Assembly (NCBI RefSeq): GCF_000005505.3
Contig: NC_016132.3
Location: 36,656,914-36,720,913 of the forward strand
Length of the DNA: 64,000 bases
Direction: 5' to 3'
Source: Brachypodium distachyon
Taxonomy: Eukaryota > Streptophyta > Magnoliopsida > Poales > Poaceae
The translations under genes were made by a program, and so were the position numbers. Positions 32,673-45,480 of the stretch are shown one piece after another. The notes under the pieces were generated by a model, which was not told the origin of the DNA, searched no databases, and was given only the letters and a program-made list of their open reading frames with translations. Position 1 is the stretch's first letter. Each line of letters starts with the position of its first letter.

Positions 32673-35660
32673 CTTATTTCTAACCCTGAACCCTTATCGG
32701 TGACTTGATGATGGATTAATTAGAGTGCTTTAATTAATCAATTAGTTTAGTTTACGTATGCGAGCTGCTTGCTCTACACTCTGAGTAGTGAGTAGTGTAT
32801 GTAATTATGTATGATATGAAGTTTTTTACTTGCATCAACTTGATTACTTAGTGTGTAAGAGAAGGTTTCAATTAAAGTTCTTGTTCTGTGTCTGAAGTTC
32901 TTTCATGAGATGGTTAATTATCTGAGATCTGTTGGTTGCGAGCGTTTGATAATCACATCAATTTTGACATGATCGAACATATGCGACGCACCAGCTGCTT
33001 ATTTTTGTGTCACCCGGCCGGTCATAGCTAGAGCTGGAACAAATTCTGCAAGATCCTTTGGGGTTCATTAAGCAGCAAGCAGATTCCTCTCCTTAGCTGA
33101 TCGATAGTGATATGTGTACGCGTAGGCCCTTATCTCATTATCTAAAAGAAAAATGTAGGCCCTTATCCTACATATGGTACTGATCTTGACTTCCAAAATA
33201 TTTAATTTAGATCTTGCAATCTTTATGGCATTTCCTAACTTTTAATTAGCATTTCTTCGCTTTGAATTGATTCTCATATTTTGGGGGTTGATTGCAGGAA
33301 TAGAAAAATCTAGAGGCCCACAAATTGTAGCTACTGCAATTGATCTACTTCTGTGGTCGATCACCATGTAGGAATGTTATTGTCTTCGGGGAGTTGGTTG
33401 CGGGAATAGAAAAAATCTGGATGCCAACAAATCCTAGTGAGTGCAATTGGTCGATCGACTTGTGTGGTCGACAGTCATGTAGGAATGTTATTATTGTTTT
33501 TGATTAAAAAAAACTAACTAACCAAACTTTGCAAGCTTATTTTTGTATGTATCGGGAGAGGATTTATATCCCGATATATCTGGATGGTGGGTTTTCAATA
33601 ACATGCTGTCTAATTTCACATTTCTTTCACGGTCATGTAGTTTTTCCTTTCCTTCTCGTGGTATGTCACGGACATTCTAATGGCTGTAGGGATATATGTA
33701 TAAAGAGGCAAGTTGGGATTTTTTTATCTTTCATATTCGAAAAAAATATATCAGATGTTGCTAGTAGGATTAATTTGCCTTGGCTACTTTTAGCAACCAT
33801 TTCAAGATAATATGTATTCTGCTAGAGCATTGAAATGTTCTTGATGTGTACATGAGCTAGTTATTTTCCCTAGAAATTTATAAATCCATCTTTAGAATAC
33901 AAATTTTATTGGTATAATACCTGTGACACACAAGTCATGTTTTATTGGTCAAACTGATGGGCCAAAATTAAATTCCAAATATATGGGCTCATTGCAATTC
34001 GAAGTATTACATGTATCTACACGTATTTTAGTATATATCACTTAATTTGAGACGGAAGGAGTATATAGGTTGAGCTACTGCAGCACGTAACAGTTTTTTG
34101 CATGCACTTGTACAATTCCTCACGGTTAAGCTGGAATACGGACAGATGCTGCAGCTGATAAGATTTGTGGATTGTGGTTGTCCTTTCATCAGGTGACCGA
34201 TATTTTGCTATCCGTCAGACACTTTTTTAGCACCGTCGACCAGCCACCTCGAGCATACTCCCCGGCCGCATCAAACACGTCACCGCTCATATTTCGCCTC
34301 CATGAACAGGTAGAGTCACAATTTTTACCTGCCACCATCACTCCTCAGGGTTCATGTGAACGTGAACCCTAGGCCTCGTGCCAATTTTCTGTCAGCTTTT
34401 CGTCATAAATCATCTGGATCCTATGACAGTTTCTTTGATTTTTTGGATTTCAAGTCCAAGTCACTTATTTCCGGACTTCCGGACAAAGAAAGTAGTTATT
34501 TCTTATATGTATAAGAAACAGGAAAAACGAAAGAGGTTCTATATATAAAGAGGTGTAAAAAACATGACAGAGAGATCTATATATACTCGACAACTGTCGA
34601 CGACTTGGCACAACCTGCTACACGCCTACACCTTTTTTTATAAAATGCAGCTTAGCGAGAGGGAGAGAGATGCTTAAACTTGGATTTTAAATAAATTAAT
34701 GTGGGCAATGTGTTACACGATTGCTTTTGAGAACTTAAGAAACATGAAACTGGCCAATCCGTTTACTTTACAATTTTTGGCCATTTGCTGCTCGTTGTTG
34801 ACAATACGCACAAAAAGGAAGCATCCAAAAGTTCAGATCAGTCCTCACGCGGATCTGACAACTAATGCAGGTTAGGTCGGATTCTACGTACGTATACTCG
34901 TGTCCTGATGCTAATCACATTAAAGGTTTCTGATTAATTAATCTGTCGAATATAGAAATAAAATCACTAAGGTCCTTAATTTAATTGCACTTGGCTTGAT
35001 TCCCTCTCCTTGTCTCTTTAGCGCAACGTAGCAGCGTTGTACCGTTGGTGATGTAAAGTTTCCCTGAGGGTATGCCCGATTTCGTCAGGAAAACACGTGA
35101 CTGTCGGTATTACTTTCATGTATATACATGTATTCTTTCTAAAATATATTCTACACGAACAAACTTTACAATTCATCTGTATCTAGAATGTGGCTTTTCC
35201 GTAATTTAGAGGAAAAATAAATGAAACAACCTTAGCGTGCTGATAATTTTTTTTCTGTGAGTAAAAGGTGATGTATATTAAGATGAAGACTCCGTACAAT
35301 CACGGAGGACTACATCCACAACATGAACGAGCTAATAATTATTGTCAAGGATAATTTTTTAAAATAAAAAAAAATCTAACTATAGATCACAACTGTGAAA
35401 CACTGAAAATAAATAATTAGAATTTTAAGCTGGGAGGTAGGTTTTAATTACAGGAGCGCAAACAAAAAGATTGCAACTTATCAGAACGTAAATCATGTCA
35501 CGACTTTAATTAATCAGTACTTTATATTTTGGCAATTGGAGGCTCCACAAAGATGCCCAGCAATCAGTGATCCCACACAGTGACTTGCTGAATTTCCTAT
35601 AGCAGGCTAGCACCAAACATTTGAAACAAGAGATTGATGGGAATATCAAAACCAGGCGGG
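32673..35660. other. G3 3' flank and intergenic DNA, no gene
   Basis: Contains near-duplicate strings (GGTCGACAGTCATGTAGGAATGTTATT-like, about 33356-33385 and 33467-33492) and a 5'-truncated Stowaway copy at about 34000-34067 ending GAGACGGAAGGAGTATA. The rest is AT-rich with no coding signal. Confidence 0.45.
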
Positions 35661-35696
35661 AATAATGCCTCTTGCTCCCGGCGAGGGGCACTCCAC

Positions 35697-35714
35697 GAGC
35701 CTATAGAAATGGAG
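35697..35714 (+). promoter_or_regulatory. Relic of a G3-type core promoter, no gene after it
   Basis: GAGCCTATAGAAATGGAG differs from the G3 string GAGCCTATAAATGGAG mainly by inserted bases. It follows CTTGCTCC as in G3. No family reading frame follows within 250 bp, so it may mark a lost copy. Chance similarity is possible. Confidence 0.4.
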
Positions 35715-35962
35715 AAACTTTCCCCTTCGATTCCTTTTCTTTTCTCAGCTGGTCGACAGAGGTCGGCAGCCGTTTCAGTACAGAAAAGAAGATCAGTTCG
35801 TTCAGACAAGGGAAGTCATCGGAGCTAGGTACTAGCTATCTAGGGCTCTACATCTCCAGCTTAAATTCCTGCAGGTACACAATGCAACACGCAGCGCCGG
35901 GAGGTCGACTCCGGTCGATGTCCAGTCAAGATGCTAGCTACTTACTTAGCTCGCTTAATTAG

Positions 35963-36721
35963 TGTTGGGTTTACCTCATGAAAACACACACGATCGGAAT
36001 TTTATTTGGCCAGAGACACCTGTCGTGCTTCTCTTTTTATTTCTTCTCAATATCTCAAATCCCACGTTACAAAAGCTGACCCTGGTGCATCTATATATAC
36101 ACCCAAAATCACCTAATTCTAATAGGACTAGGACTTAATGTGCAAAGCTAATTAGACTCGTACTAGTGCTACTACTCGAACTCAGGACGGACCAGTTCTA
36201 AACGGACTCATACAACAAGATTATTCTAACAATCTCTCCCTAATCTTGACTTGCTGTCTCCTCGTGCTCTCCGCAGTTTCACGACTTGTTGACTACACTC
36301 AACGTATGATCCAAACTCCCAGTCATGCTAGCTCCCGCATGGACTACACCGTCCACACCTAGCGCAATACGTGCCAGCTAAACCCCTAGCTCCATGTAGA
36401 GACATGTCCTCATTGAAGAGACTCACTTTCACTGGTACACCGCCCCACTATACGCTTGAGCTTCCGTCTTCTCATCGAGACACACAAATGACACACGCCA
36501 CCTTGTTTGCACGCACGTCTTCGCCCTCAGTGATACACCTCACCGGACAACCCTTCAACCGTGATGTACTTCCGCTGCAATAGAGTCCCACACAGACGAG
36601 CATTTCGACACAACCACGACTCACAGACGCTGACCTGGACGTACATACGCAGCTTGACATACTACTGGAACTCAGGACGGACCAGTCCTAAACGGACTCG
36701 TACAACAAGATTATTCTAACA
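35963..36721 (-). mobile_element. Deleted LTR retrotransposon (Copia-like or TRIM-size), TSD ATTAG
   Basis: Minus strand. The 3' LTR is 36231-35963, TGTTAGAATAATC to GTAAACCCAACA, about 269 bp, with a TATA-like TATATATAGATG and an AATAAAA signal. A purine-rich AGGGAGAGAT stretch just upstream is a good polypurine tract. The 5' LTR keeps only its first about 60 bases (36721-36662), after which an internal deletion joins about 430 bp of non-coding interior. ATTAG flanks both ends (35958-35962 and 36722-36726). No gag or pol remains. Confidence 0.85.
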
Positions 36722-36726
36722 ATTAG

Positions 36727-36971
36727 CTTAGCCATCCTTGATCTGGATCCTGGTGTGGAAAGCACCTGATGCATCTGCAGGTTAAGAATCTGTTAATTGG
36801 ACCCGATATGATCTTGCCGTGCAATAATTACTTGCGGTGGCGCAGATCACATTTGGTTCCGATTCCGATTCCGACTGCGATCGCCGTCGTTGTTGTCGTC
36901 TATGGCTGTCCTCCGGCATCGATCCCCTTTACAGCTTCACTCAATCGTCCGCCGAGTCTCGATCGGTTGTT

Positions 36972-37007
<36 letters not shown>

Positions 37008-40000
37008 GCTACTAGCCTGTAGTGGGAAAAGTTTTATGTACATGCAGAGAACAGAAAAGACATTACAAATGAAAGGTGTAACCATCACTCCATCGAAAAA
37101 CTCTCGAAGTAGCATTAAGCATGTCGATTATTGTGGCTAAGAAGAATCTATTACCAAACTAATGGTAGGAGAGAACATTCGGCATTGACATATACTGGCC
37201 ACCATGCAAGAACCTTGTACTTTCACCTGGCAGGAAAGCTAGATTGCTTTTAGATGTTTATAATGTAAGATAACCCAAACTTCTGGGTCTGGATGCAGAC
37301 AGCCAAGAAAAACTTCTGTAAACATGGGATGGAAAGCAATTTTTCTGACGAGTTCTTTTATATCCAGTGAGTAATTTAACTACTCGCATTGCCAACAAAT
37401 GGCATGTTTAATTGTTTATTTTCTCCATTTTTCTCGATTAATGTGTGTGGAACTAAAGCCTTCGTCTGACTATTGAGCCTTTCAACAACCCCTTGAATTC
37501 CTCTGTTTTGTAGCACACTATACGAACACTTTTACAAAACAGTCTCGTACTGCGCAGTTGGCGATATATTACTGCTATATACCTTCACTTTGGGGGCAAG
37601 ATCATTGAGACCGCACATTGTTGTCGACCGGGTTGTTTTCAACAGAGAACAAGCTAATTAGATTCACCTATATTTACCTAGCTAATAGGTTTAAGAAAAA
37701 CACTCGGATGCTTTCAGAACATTTCAGACGAGAGAATATATTTTTTGCTCTATCTGCTGGACTGGGATCAATTTGTGCTTCATCTAGCTAGCTAGGGCAT
37801 GCATCTCTATGGTGATTTTGGTTATGATATGATCGCTTCCACGACAAAGCAAGCTTCAATTGACAACGGGAGGAGCAAGATGCTTCTAGACAAATATAAA
37901 ATCACACAGGGCACAAACTTGACTCCACCAGCAAAGTGAGAAGTCTCTAGGATGCTTCTATTGGTGGTAATAATATTCTCACTGTGGTGATATGTCTTGA
38001 CTACTTTGGGGCAATTGGTTAACCATTGTTCATGGACGGAGTCTGATATGCGCGTATGTACATCCAAACATATTCGCGATTTTGTGCCCTGCATACCCTA
38101 GAATAATGTTCAAATGTAATGGTACCATTATAAAAGTGACTGTATGTGTACTTGTAAATACTAGCTAAATGTCCGTGCTTTGCTACGAGATTAAGAATCT
38201 GTGACTCGTACTTTTTAGATTTCTGATAAATAATAATTATCTAAAAATATTATTTTTGAATTTTTTTTATCTTAAAGTCATCAGAACCAATCAAGAATAG
38301 TAAAAAGATTGTGATACGTATAAAATGGGTCGCAATTAGATAAGTCTGTAGCCATTAAAGGGTAGTCTTATTGGAGTGAACTCACGACCACCAACTCAGA
38401 TCTTTATAAGTGTAAAGAAAAGAGACGATAACTTGTATCTGTCATATAGCTTAACTTCCCATGTTGTTCCACGTAATCAGCTCTATATTTTCCCTTTACT
38501 GATTAATCTATTGAATTTTAATTCATGGTCTGGCCATGGAATTATGTAGTCTCCAGTAGTTCAATTCCTCTGTTTTGCTGGAGAATTCTTTATTTCGTCG
38601 GCACTTTGACTTTCAAATGTCATTTCGTCGACACAAGGTTGGTTGACAGCTTCATAAACCATAGGTTCTGTAGAAACTTGCATGGGATTAGAATTTAGCT
38701 CCATCGGATAAATCATGCATCTTAGGATGTTTTACACATAATTAACCATGCCTGGTTAATCACCAAAACATGCTTTGGCGGGTCCATTAATTGCCTGACA
38801 GCTAGCTGCTATTAGAGATGACAATATTCTCCTGATGATGGACTCTTCACCAACTTGGAGCAATTGATTAACCATATAGTCGGGGTCATGGATTCCTAAC
38901 CGTGTCATTTGTTGTGTCCACTCAGATTCAGCTGCCAAACTAATTCGATAGGAGGGATTCCATAATCCATACTACCTTGTGCCGTGGGCAATCTCAAAAG
39001 AAAGACCATGTCTTTCTAACAGAATATGTTAGGTAGTTTGCTGACAAACATGAAAATCATTTGCCAATATAATATCATAATGAAGCGCCAGCAGAAAAGT
39101 TTAGAACTTCATGTGCACTTCCGTGGATTGTCTCTAGCGATTCGATAAGCATTTCTTTATATTTTAGTTGCACCTAAACGATTTTGTTGTAGCAAGACTC
39201 TTCACTTTTCTTTTCTCCTTTTCCTTGACTGGCCACATCAGAAGCAAAAACTACTCTGTTTTGCCACACCAGGGTTTTGCCTACCAGATTACCCCCACCA
39301 GTACCATCTGTGATGTGTTGCTTCTACCAGAGTGTCGCCTGAACTCTGCATGAATAAGTGCTTTCCCTACAGCTATCATTCTTCTGCGACTCCTCTGCCA
39401 TCTAAAAATCCAATATTAATACCGCTGTCGGCTAATCTGATCGCAGTATGCACATGCATGATCTCTTTTATTCCTTGAAAATATCCTGAAATGCGCTACT
39501 GGAGGCTTCAATTGGTTGATTTATTGAGATGCATTTTGCCTTTGAACAATTCATTTTTGATGAGCAAAACTCGCAACACGTACTCCGGTTTTATATATCC
39601 AATTGGAAGCTTCCATTGAAGATGCTTGATGCCCAGTCTCCATTTAGCCACAGCAGACAACAACTTATATTATCACGTTCAGTTGCTTGCATCCGTGAGC
39701 AGTTGAGCATCCATACAGTTCAGGGCATCAGGGGATGGAGCGTTCATTTCTGAATTTTGTTCTTGATAACAGTGACAAAATTTTAAATGTAAATTTTTGC
39801 ATATCTGCGTTACGTTACTTGTTCTCCATCAACTATATTATAAGAGTATTACACCAATATTTTTCTTCTGAACTTTATTTGACGTTGTATATATCATGTA
39901 TTTTTTGTGCAATTTTGTTTGGGGGAAGCAATATGTGTCTTTTTCAATACACCATAATTTTAATTTTGCACAATGGTGGCGTAGGGTTCTCAATTTCTAT

Positions 40001-40300
40001 TTGGGCCAAAGATTGACCACCAAAATTATTTTAATTAGAAATGATTTTGATTTTACTTTCGTCCAAAGGGCCAGAAATTAGTTTGAAATTGACTGAAATT
40101 AATCAAAATTTGACCCCCAAAATGATTTTTCTGAGTCCAACTGAAATTCAAATGTCACTTTTTGGTACCTGAATGCAAATATTTTGGCCTTTTGCGGCCC
40201 CACCAAATTTCTTAATTTTTAAAAAATATTGGTGACTTAAACAAATATATGTACCTTTATCTTAATTACAAAGGAAGAAAAATATGTACCTAAACATTAA
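36727..40300. repeat. Duplicated block A (homologue of B and C), no gene
   Basis: Sequence order matches 42660-45480 and, less completely, 47860-49560. Shared stretches include GCAATAATTxCTTGCGGTG with CACATTTGGTTCCGATTC (36822-36866 versus 42741-42785) and GACGAAGCAAGCTTCA-like text. Also shared are ATTGATTAACC...GGATTCCTAACCGTGTCA (38870-38910 versus 44583-44626) and TTCATTTCTG(A/G)ATTTTGTTC (39745 versus 45428). No intact coding frame is seen in any copy. Confidence 0.7.
36970..37006. repeat. (TTTC)n microsatellite
   Basis: About nine perfect TTTC units. Confidence 0.95.
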
Positions 40301-40765
40301 ACGTTTGATACGACACTACGAGATCAGGGATATGTCAAATATCTCGCATAATTAATTCCTCGACGAAGTTCAAGTAATGGAAAGTGGGTAGTAGCCCGGT
40401 TTCAAAAAGTTCATCGACGAAGTTAGTACGTATTGGTATAGTGGGCCATGCAAATTTAAACATAAAACCAAACTCCATAACATAAATACATACAAAGGTT
40501 CTAGCTAGGTATTCTCTTTTTACAATAAAACACACCATGTATACTGATCATGCTGATCATACAAATCGAGCCCAGTGGTAGGAATAAGAACAAACAACGG
40601 TCCTACCACCGGCCCCCTTAGAAACGACCAAATAACATTTGTGACACGAGGTGCCAAATATCACATCTAGTCATGAGTGGTCTGCCTTTAATGGATTGTT
40701 AATTAATTAGGCGACATATAAAAAAAACAAATATAAAAAAATTAAGTGGTACACACATATCCCAG

Positions 40766-40779
40766 GCTATAAAAGGAGC
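40766..40779 (+). promoter_or_regulatory. TATA core promoter of G4
   Basis: GGCTATAAAAGGAG with TATAAAAG at 40768-40775, 114 bp before the ATG. Same CTATAAAAGGAG as G5 and G6. The W-box/TGACG module found 60-110 bp further upstream in G5 and G6 is missing: the aligned text reads GTGACACGAGGTGCC and lacks TTGACTTGACC. Confidence 0.78.
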
Positions 40780-40881
40780 TGGCCCATCCGTTGCCCATTC
40801 CCATCCAACCAAAGCTCACAAACACAAACAAAACAAACAACAACAAGAGAAAGCATCGTCGTACTACTACCAAGCCTGAAG

Positions 40882-41208
40882 ATGTTCGGGTGGCGCAAGA
40901 GCAGCAAGAGCCTGGCTCCGGCCGCCGCCGGTGGAGAGGTGGCGGTGCAGAAGGTGGACAAGATAGAGTTCCAGAACCTCATCAAGCCTCCTCCCCGCTT
41001 CGGCGACGGCAGCGTCATCGGCGCCAACCCGAGGAACCCGGCCCCGGCGGCGCAGCCACCGGCGGTGACCGGCATGGCTGCAGCAAGGATGCCCGACGGC
41101 AGCCCAAGAGAAGACATCAACCGGAAGGCGAGCAGGTTCATCGAGGACACCAAGAAGCGGTGGCAGCTCGCCCACAAGTCCTTCCGGGCCACCGGCGCCG
41201 GCCGCTAG
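40882..41208 (+). CDS. G4: 108 aa MFGW-type small protein of the KV-DRI family
   Basis: Intronless and GC-rich, function unknown. Starts MFGWRKSSK, a basic leader shared with G5/G6. The core EVAVQKVDKI spans residues 19-28, followed by EFQNLIKPPPRFGDG, the counterpart of the aromatic PSVYGNP part in G3. A Pro/Ala linker with ANPRNPAP leads to RMPDGSPREDINRK and the C-terminal basic, probably helical segment (residues 79-108, INRKASRFIEDTKKRWQLAH then KSFRAT). That segment differs from G5/G6 only in the last four residues, while the linkers vary. The segment faintly resembles the C-terminal motif of plant DUF761 proteins (D-x-x-A-x-x-F-I), a guess that needs an HMM search. Reverse-strand open frames over this gene are shadows. 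Confidence 0.83.
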   Translation: MFGWRKSSKSLAPAAAGGEVAVQKVDKIEFQNLIKPPPRFGDGSVIGANPRNPAPAAQPPAVTGMAAARMPDGSPREDINRKASRFIEDTKKRWQLAHKSFRATGAGR

Positions 41209-41837
41209 GATGCCAGATAGACGCCGGCCGGCCGGCCGACCACGGCCACGGCCACCCTACGGCATCCATTAGCACATAAGTCTTATCGACACGCATAATA
41301 TATGCATGTATGAAAATGGTAGTCTGGCCCGACCGGCCCGGTTATGATGTACGTACGATCATGGAGATGCTCTAAAGAAATTATTCGTGTGTGAAAATAA
41401 ATGAATTGCATGTTGCTAGATAGTAATGTAAGCATATTTGTTAATCGGTGCCGATGATAGACAAAAGGGATCGGCTATTTCTCGATCATGACAAACAAAT
41501 ATTCGCCAATAGACACGTAGCCATCCGGTAAAGATCTTTTGGTCTCTTTGTAGTTTGTAGTCGAGAATTGTCTGAGAAATAATAAAAATGTCTCAGCGAT
41601 TAGCTCTAATTCAACCCTGAACTTTCGAAGTGCGCAATACACACACTACTACGGAACACGATAAATTTGACTGTTGTTCACTGACGGACCAAAAAGGAAT
41701 AACACACTGACGGGCCTTCAAAAGGCCGGCAGCAGTTACTTGCAAGCCATCCCTGACTGGAGTCACTAGTACTACCAACAATAATTGTCGGTTAGAGTAG
41801 TTACTTTTCCTCTCCGTGCCCTCCATTGTATTAAAAA

Positions 41838-42333
41838 GAGTAAAAAACACCACTAGTACATGAACTCGACAAAAATGAACACTGTCCACGAACTCCAAAA
41901 ACGCATACTTAAACCCCTAAACTGTGACAATTATGTCACTTTAGTCCAAAAACGATTGGGCGAGCTTAAACACGCCACGTCTGCTCCTGGCGACCCCTTC
42001 ACTGGCGTCCTCTTGTCAAAATTGAGCATTGTGGGCTTAATAGCGACCTTAGGCAAGGCAGCGGCAGCAACGGCGTGGTTCTCAGTGCCCCAGGATCCCG
42101 TCTAGGCGCGACCGTCTTGCTCCTCAAGGGCGGCTCGGGCATGGTGATTTTGCAAAAAAAATCATGAGAAAATTGAGTAGCAGCCTGCAGTGGCGTATTT
42201 AAGCCTCGCTGAATCGTTTTTTGATTAAAGTGACACAGTAGTCCCAATCTAGGGGTTTAAGTGTGCGTTTCCGAGTTCGTGGATTAAAGTGTTCATTTTT
42301 GCCGAGTTCATGGATTAGTGGTGTATTTTACTC
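41838..42333. mobile_element. 496 bp long-TIR foldback element, TSD TTAAAAA
   Basis: About 110 bp inverted arms: GAGTAAAAAACACCACTAGT at the left and inverted ACTAATCCATGAAC...GTGGTGTATTTTACTC at the right. The inner parts also pair (GAACACTGTCCACGAACTC, AAACCCCTAAACTG, GTGACA...GTCACTTTA). TTAAAAA flanks both ends (41831-41837 and 42334-42340). The interior is unique sequence without a clear gene. It is absent at the matching place after G5, so it inserted after the duplication or was lost there. Confidence 0.72.
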
Positions 42334-42539
42334 TTAAAAAGAAGTAAGACTCCCTCCAATCCTAAATTCTTATCATAGTTTTAGTACAAATTTGAACTAA
42401 AACCACTACAAGAATTCGCTGTTACATTGTCTCACCTGCCGTTGGTGCTCTCCCAGAATTCTCACGCAGCCTTTTCAGCAGGAAAAAGATAAATCAGTTC
42501 AGAACTTCAGATCACTCGATGAACGACCGGCCAGGAAGC

Positions 42540-45480
42540 AAGCTAGCCAGGGCTGAGGGCTCCACATTTCAGCACAAAATTCCTGGAACGATTCCTCACG
42601 CAAGACTGTTTGGCCGATCGAGTCAATAAGGAGCTGTGTGTGGCTCTAGCTTAATTAGCCTTGATCAGGATTCAGAAGCTGCACCTGATGCATGCATCCG
42701 CAGATTAATTAAGCATCGTCCCTTAATTGGACTGATCAGCTCCGCAATAATTGCGGTGTTATAGATCACGTTTGGTTCCGATTCGGATTCTGCTTTCAAT
42801 TAATCGCCCCTACCGTCGTTATCGTCCCCGGCTGTCCGAATCGCCTTACTCCCTATCTGCTTCTAAGTCTCGGTTCTGGTTTCCATGCATATTGTATCCC
42901 GGTGGAATTTGTATTGAACGTCTGAAACTTTATTGCCCACCATTTTCTATGGTTTCCATGCATATGGAACCATCCCTTTAAATTCACAACCATTTCATTT
43001 CAGATTAATTGTTCCTTCTGTTCGAGTTTAGGCCTCGTGTTTCACGGATTTCACTGTAATTAAATATATTGCTAATTCCCTTTAAAAAGAATCATGGTAA
43101 AGTTTATCCTATGCGTAATACTTTATTTTTTGCTTGCCGTGTCCGACTACAAGATGCGATTAATTAGTGGTGATATATTCGCATGTGCAACCTTGTGCAT
43201 TTGGAGACTGACGATTAATTGGTACTCTAGTATATTAATCGTCATGGCCATGGGAACCCTAATCGTGTCGATTAGTTGGCTAATCAGAATCAATTACTAA
43301 ACTAATGGGTTGGAGAGACTCCATACTAGACTCTAAGAGGTTAGGACTTGGAAAGACAAGAACATTTCAGTAACATGTACATTGGCCTGTCAAGAATCAT
43401 ATTCAGCTAATCTTTTGTACATAGTGAGTTATTCAATTATTACTTCGCTAATCTGTTGGAAACAAGCGTATTTAGTTCATTAATTTATCTCCCTTTTTAT
43501 TAATTCAATATTTGGACATTAAAGCAACTGTCTGGTTATGGAATCCTTCAACTCCCACCTGAATTCCGCTATTTTGTAGCTATATACAATGCGGGCTTTT
43601 ACCGATGACAGTCATGTAGCAAGGACGGAGACAGATCATTCAAACTGCTCATTGTTGTCAGAGTTAATAGGTTTAAGAAAAACACGCCAATGCTTTCTGA
43701 TCAATAGTTTAATTTCTGTTAGATCTAGCAGAAATTAACTATTGATCAGAAAGCATTGGCTATGATATGTGTCACTTACACGACGAAGCAAGCTTCACTT
43801 GACAAGGAAAGATCATATGATGCTTATAGAGGAATATGATACTACTATTATACATAGAGCATGCAGGAACTTGACTCACCAGCAAAGCTAAGTCTTCATG
43901 TGCTTCCACACATATAGATGTCTTTACTACTTTAGGACAATTTATTAACCATGGTCACAAAGGGATCGAAGTCTAGTATGAGCATATGTCCGTCCGCACC
44001 TATTCACATTTTAGGCCTCGCAGACTCTAAAATAATCCATAGAAGTAATGGAACTACTATAGAAAATGCTCATGTGTGTTCTAACAAAAGTGACGACGAT
44101 ATTTCTCCTTCATATAATTCGATATCCCAAGTTCTTGCATAACTACTCATTTTGTATACAACAAAATATTAGCCCTGTTTTTTTATTTTTTTTATTAACC
44201 TATCATAAATCTAATTCATGATCTGGTCACCGAAACCTTTGGTCTCTGCTTGAATTCATCTGATTGGCTGAACAATTCTTCATTTGGTCAGTAATTTGAC
44301 AGTCATATGTCAATATTCATCAACACAAGCTTTCTTTGACAAGAAAATTAGCGTAGGCTATGTAGGAATATTTTACAAGGAATTAGAACTTAATTAGTTC
44401 CATGAGCTAAGTCATCTTTGGATGATTCAACACATGATTTAGCATGCACGTTTGGTTAATCATCACACTTGCTTCGGCGGGTCAAATTATTTACTTGACA
44501 CAGATAGCTAACTGCTTTTAGGGGAGACAATATTTATCACAATATTCTCCATTGGTGACACACACTTTGCTAATTTATGAGAATTGATTAACCGCATAGT
44601 CGAGCCCATGGATTCCTAACCGTGTCAGTTGTTATGTCTAATCAGATTCTATCGCCAAACTAATTTGGTAGGAAGGATATTCCATACTACCTACTGCCGT
44701 GGCCAATCTCAAATGAAAAACCATGCCTTTCTTAGGAACAAAAGAGAATATGGTTGGCAGCTCACAAACATGAAAAACAATACCATGAGAATTCATGCAT
44801 GATGGAAAAGGTTGTACTTCACGTGCACTTCATCGATTGTCTAGTACGATTCGATAAGCATTTCGTTCTATATTTAGTCGCACTTCGACGAATTTGTTGT
44901 AGCAGGACTCTTCTTTCTTTTCCTTGATTCACCGTAATAAAGCAAAAGGCTAGCTGTAATATCATGCATTCCTCCATTTGGCAGTTTCGCCTACGGTACT
45001 ATCATGTCCACCGTCAATGCTGAGTTGATTCTGCGAGCGCCTGTTGTCAGGTAATTAATAATGCTTGCTGTCAGCTAATCCGGTCAAGTTCTGCACGTGC
45101 GTGCATGATATATGTTTCTTTTCTTTGCTTCATTGCTTGGAAATTAATATGCCGAAATGGTACGACTAGAGGCTTCCGTTGAGATGCATATTTCGCTTTC
45201 GAAGAATAATCGATTTCAGTGCAAAACGCGCAACACATGCACACCTGCTTTATGTATCCACTTGGCAACTTCTTCCTTGCAAGATGCTCTCTCAATCGAG
45301 ATGCTACATATCTCTATAGCAACAGACATAATAACGTATCACAAGTAAACAAAATAACAGTAGTGCAACATATTCATCAGTTGCTTGCATATATCCGTGA
45401 ATCATACATACAGCTAGGGACTCAGGGTTTCATTTCTGGATTTTGTTCCTTTGATAACATTGAGAAATTAATTTGAATTC
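42540..45480. repeat. Duplicated block B between G4 and G5, no gene
   Basis: Collinear with block A and with block C (47751-49560). GGCTCCACATTTCAGCACAA then CTCACGCAAGACT and GCCGATCGAGTCAA appear near 42557-42626 and again near 47771-47841. Many short open frames, none conserved between copies. Confidence 0.75.
43686..43760. other. Near-perfect 75 bp hairpin unique to block B
   Basis: The arms 43686-43718 and 43729-43760 (about 32 bp) are reverse complements apart from one extra T, with the 10 bp loop TTAGATCTAG. Blocks A and C lack the second arm, so it looks like a recent local inverted duplication. Confidence 0.75.
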
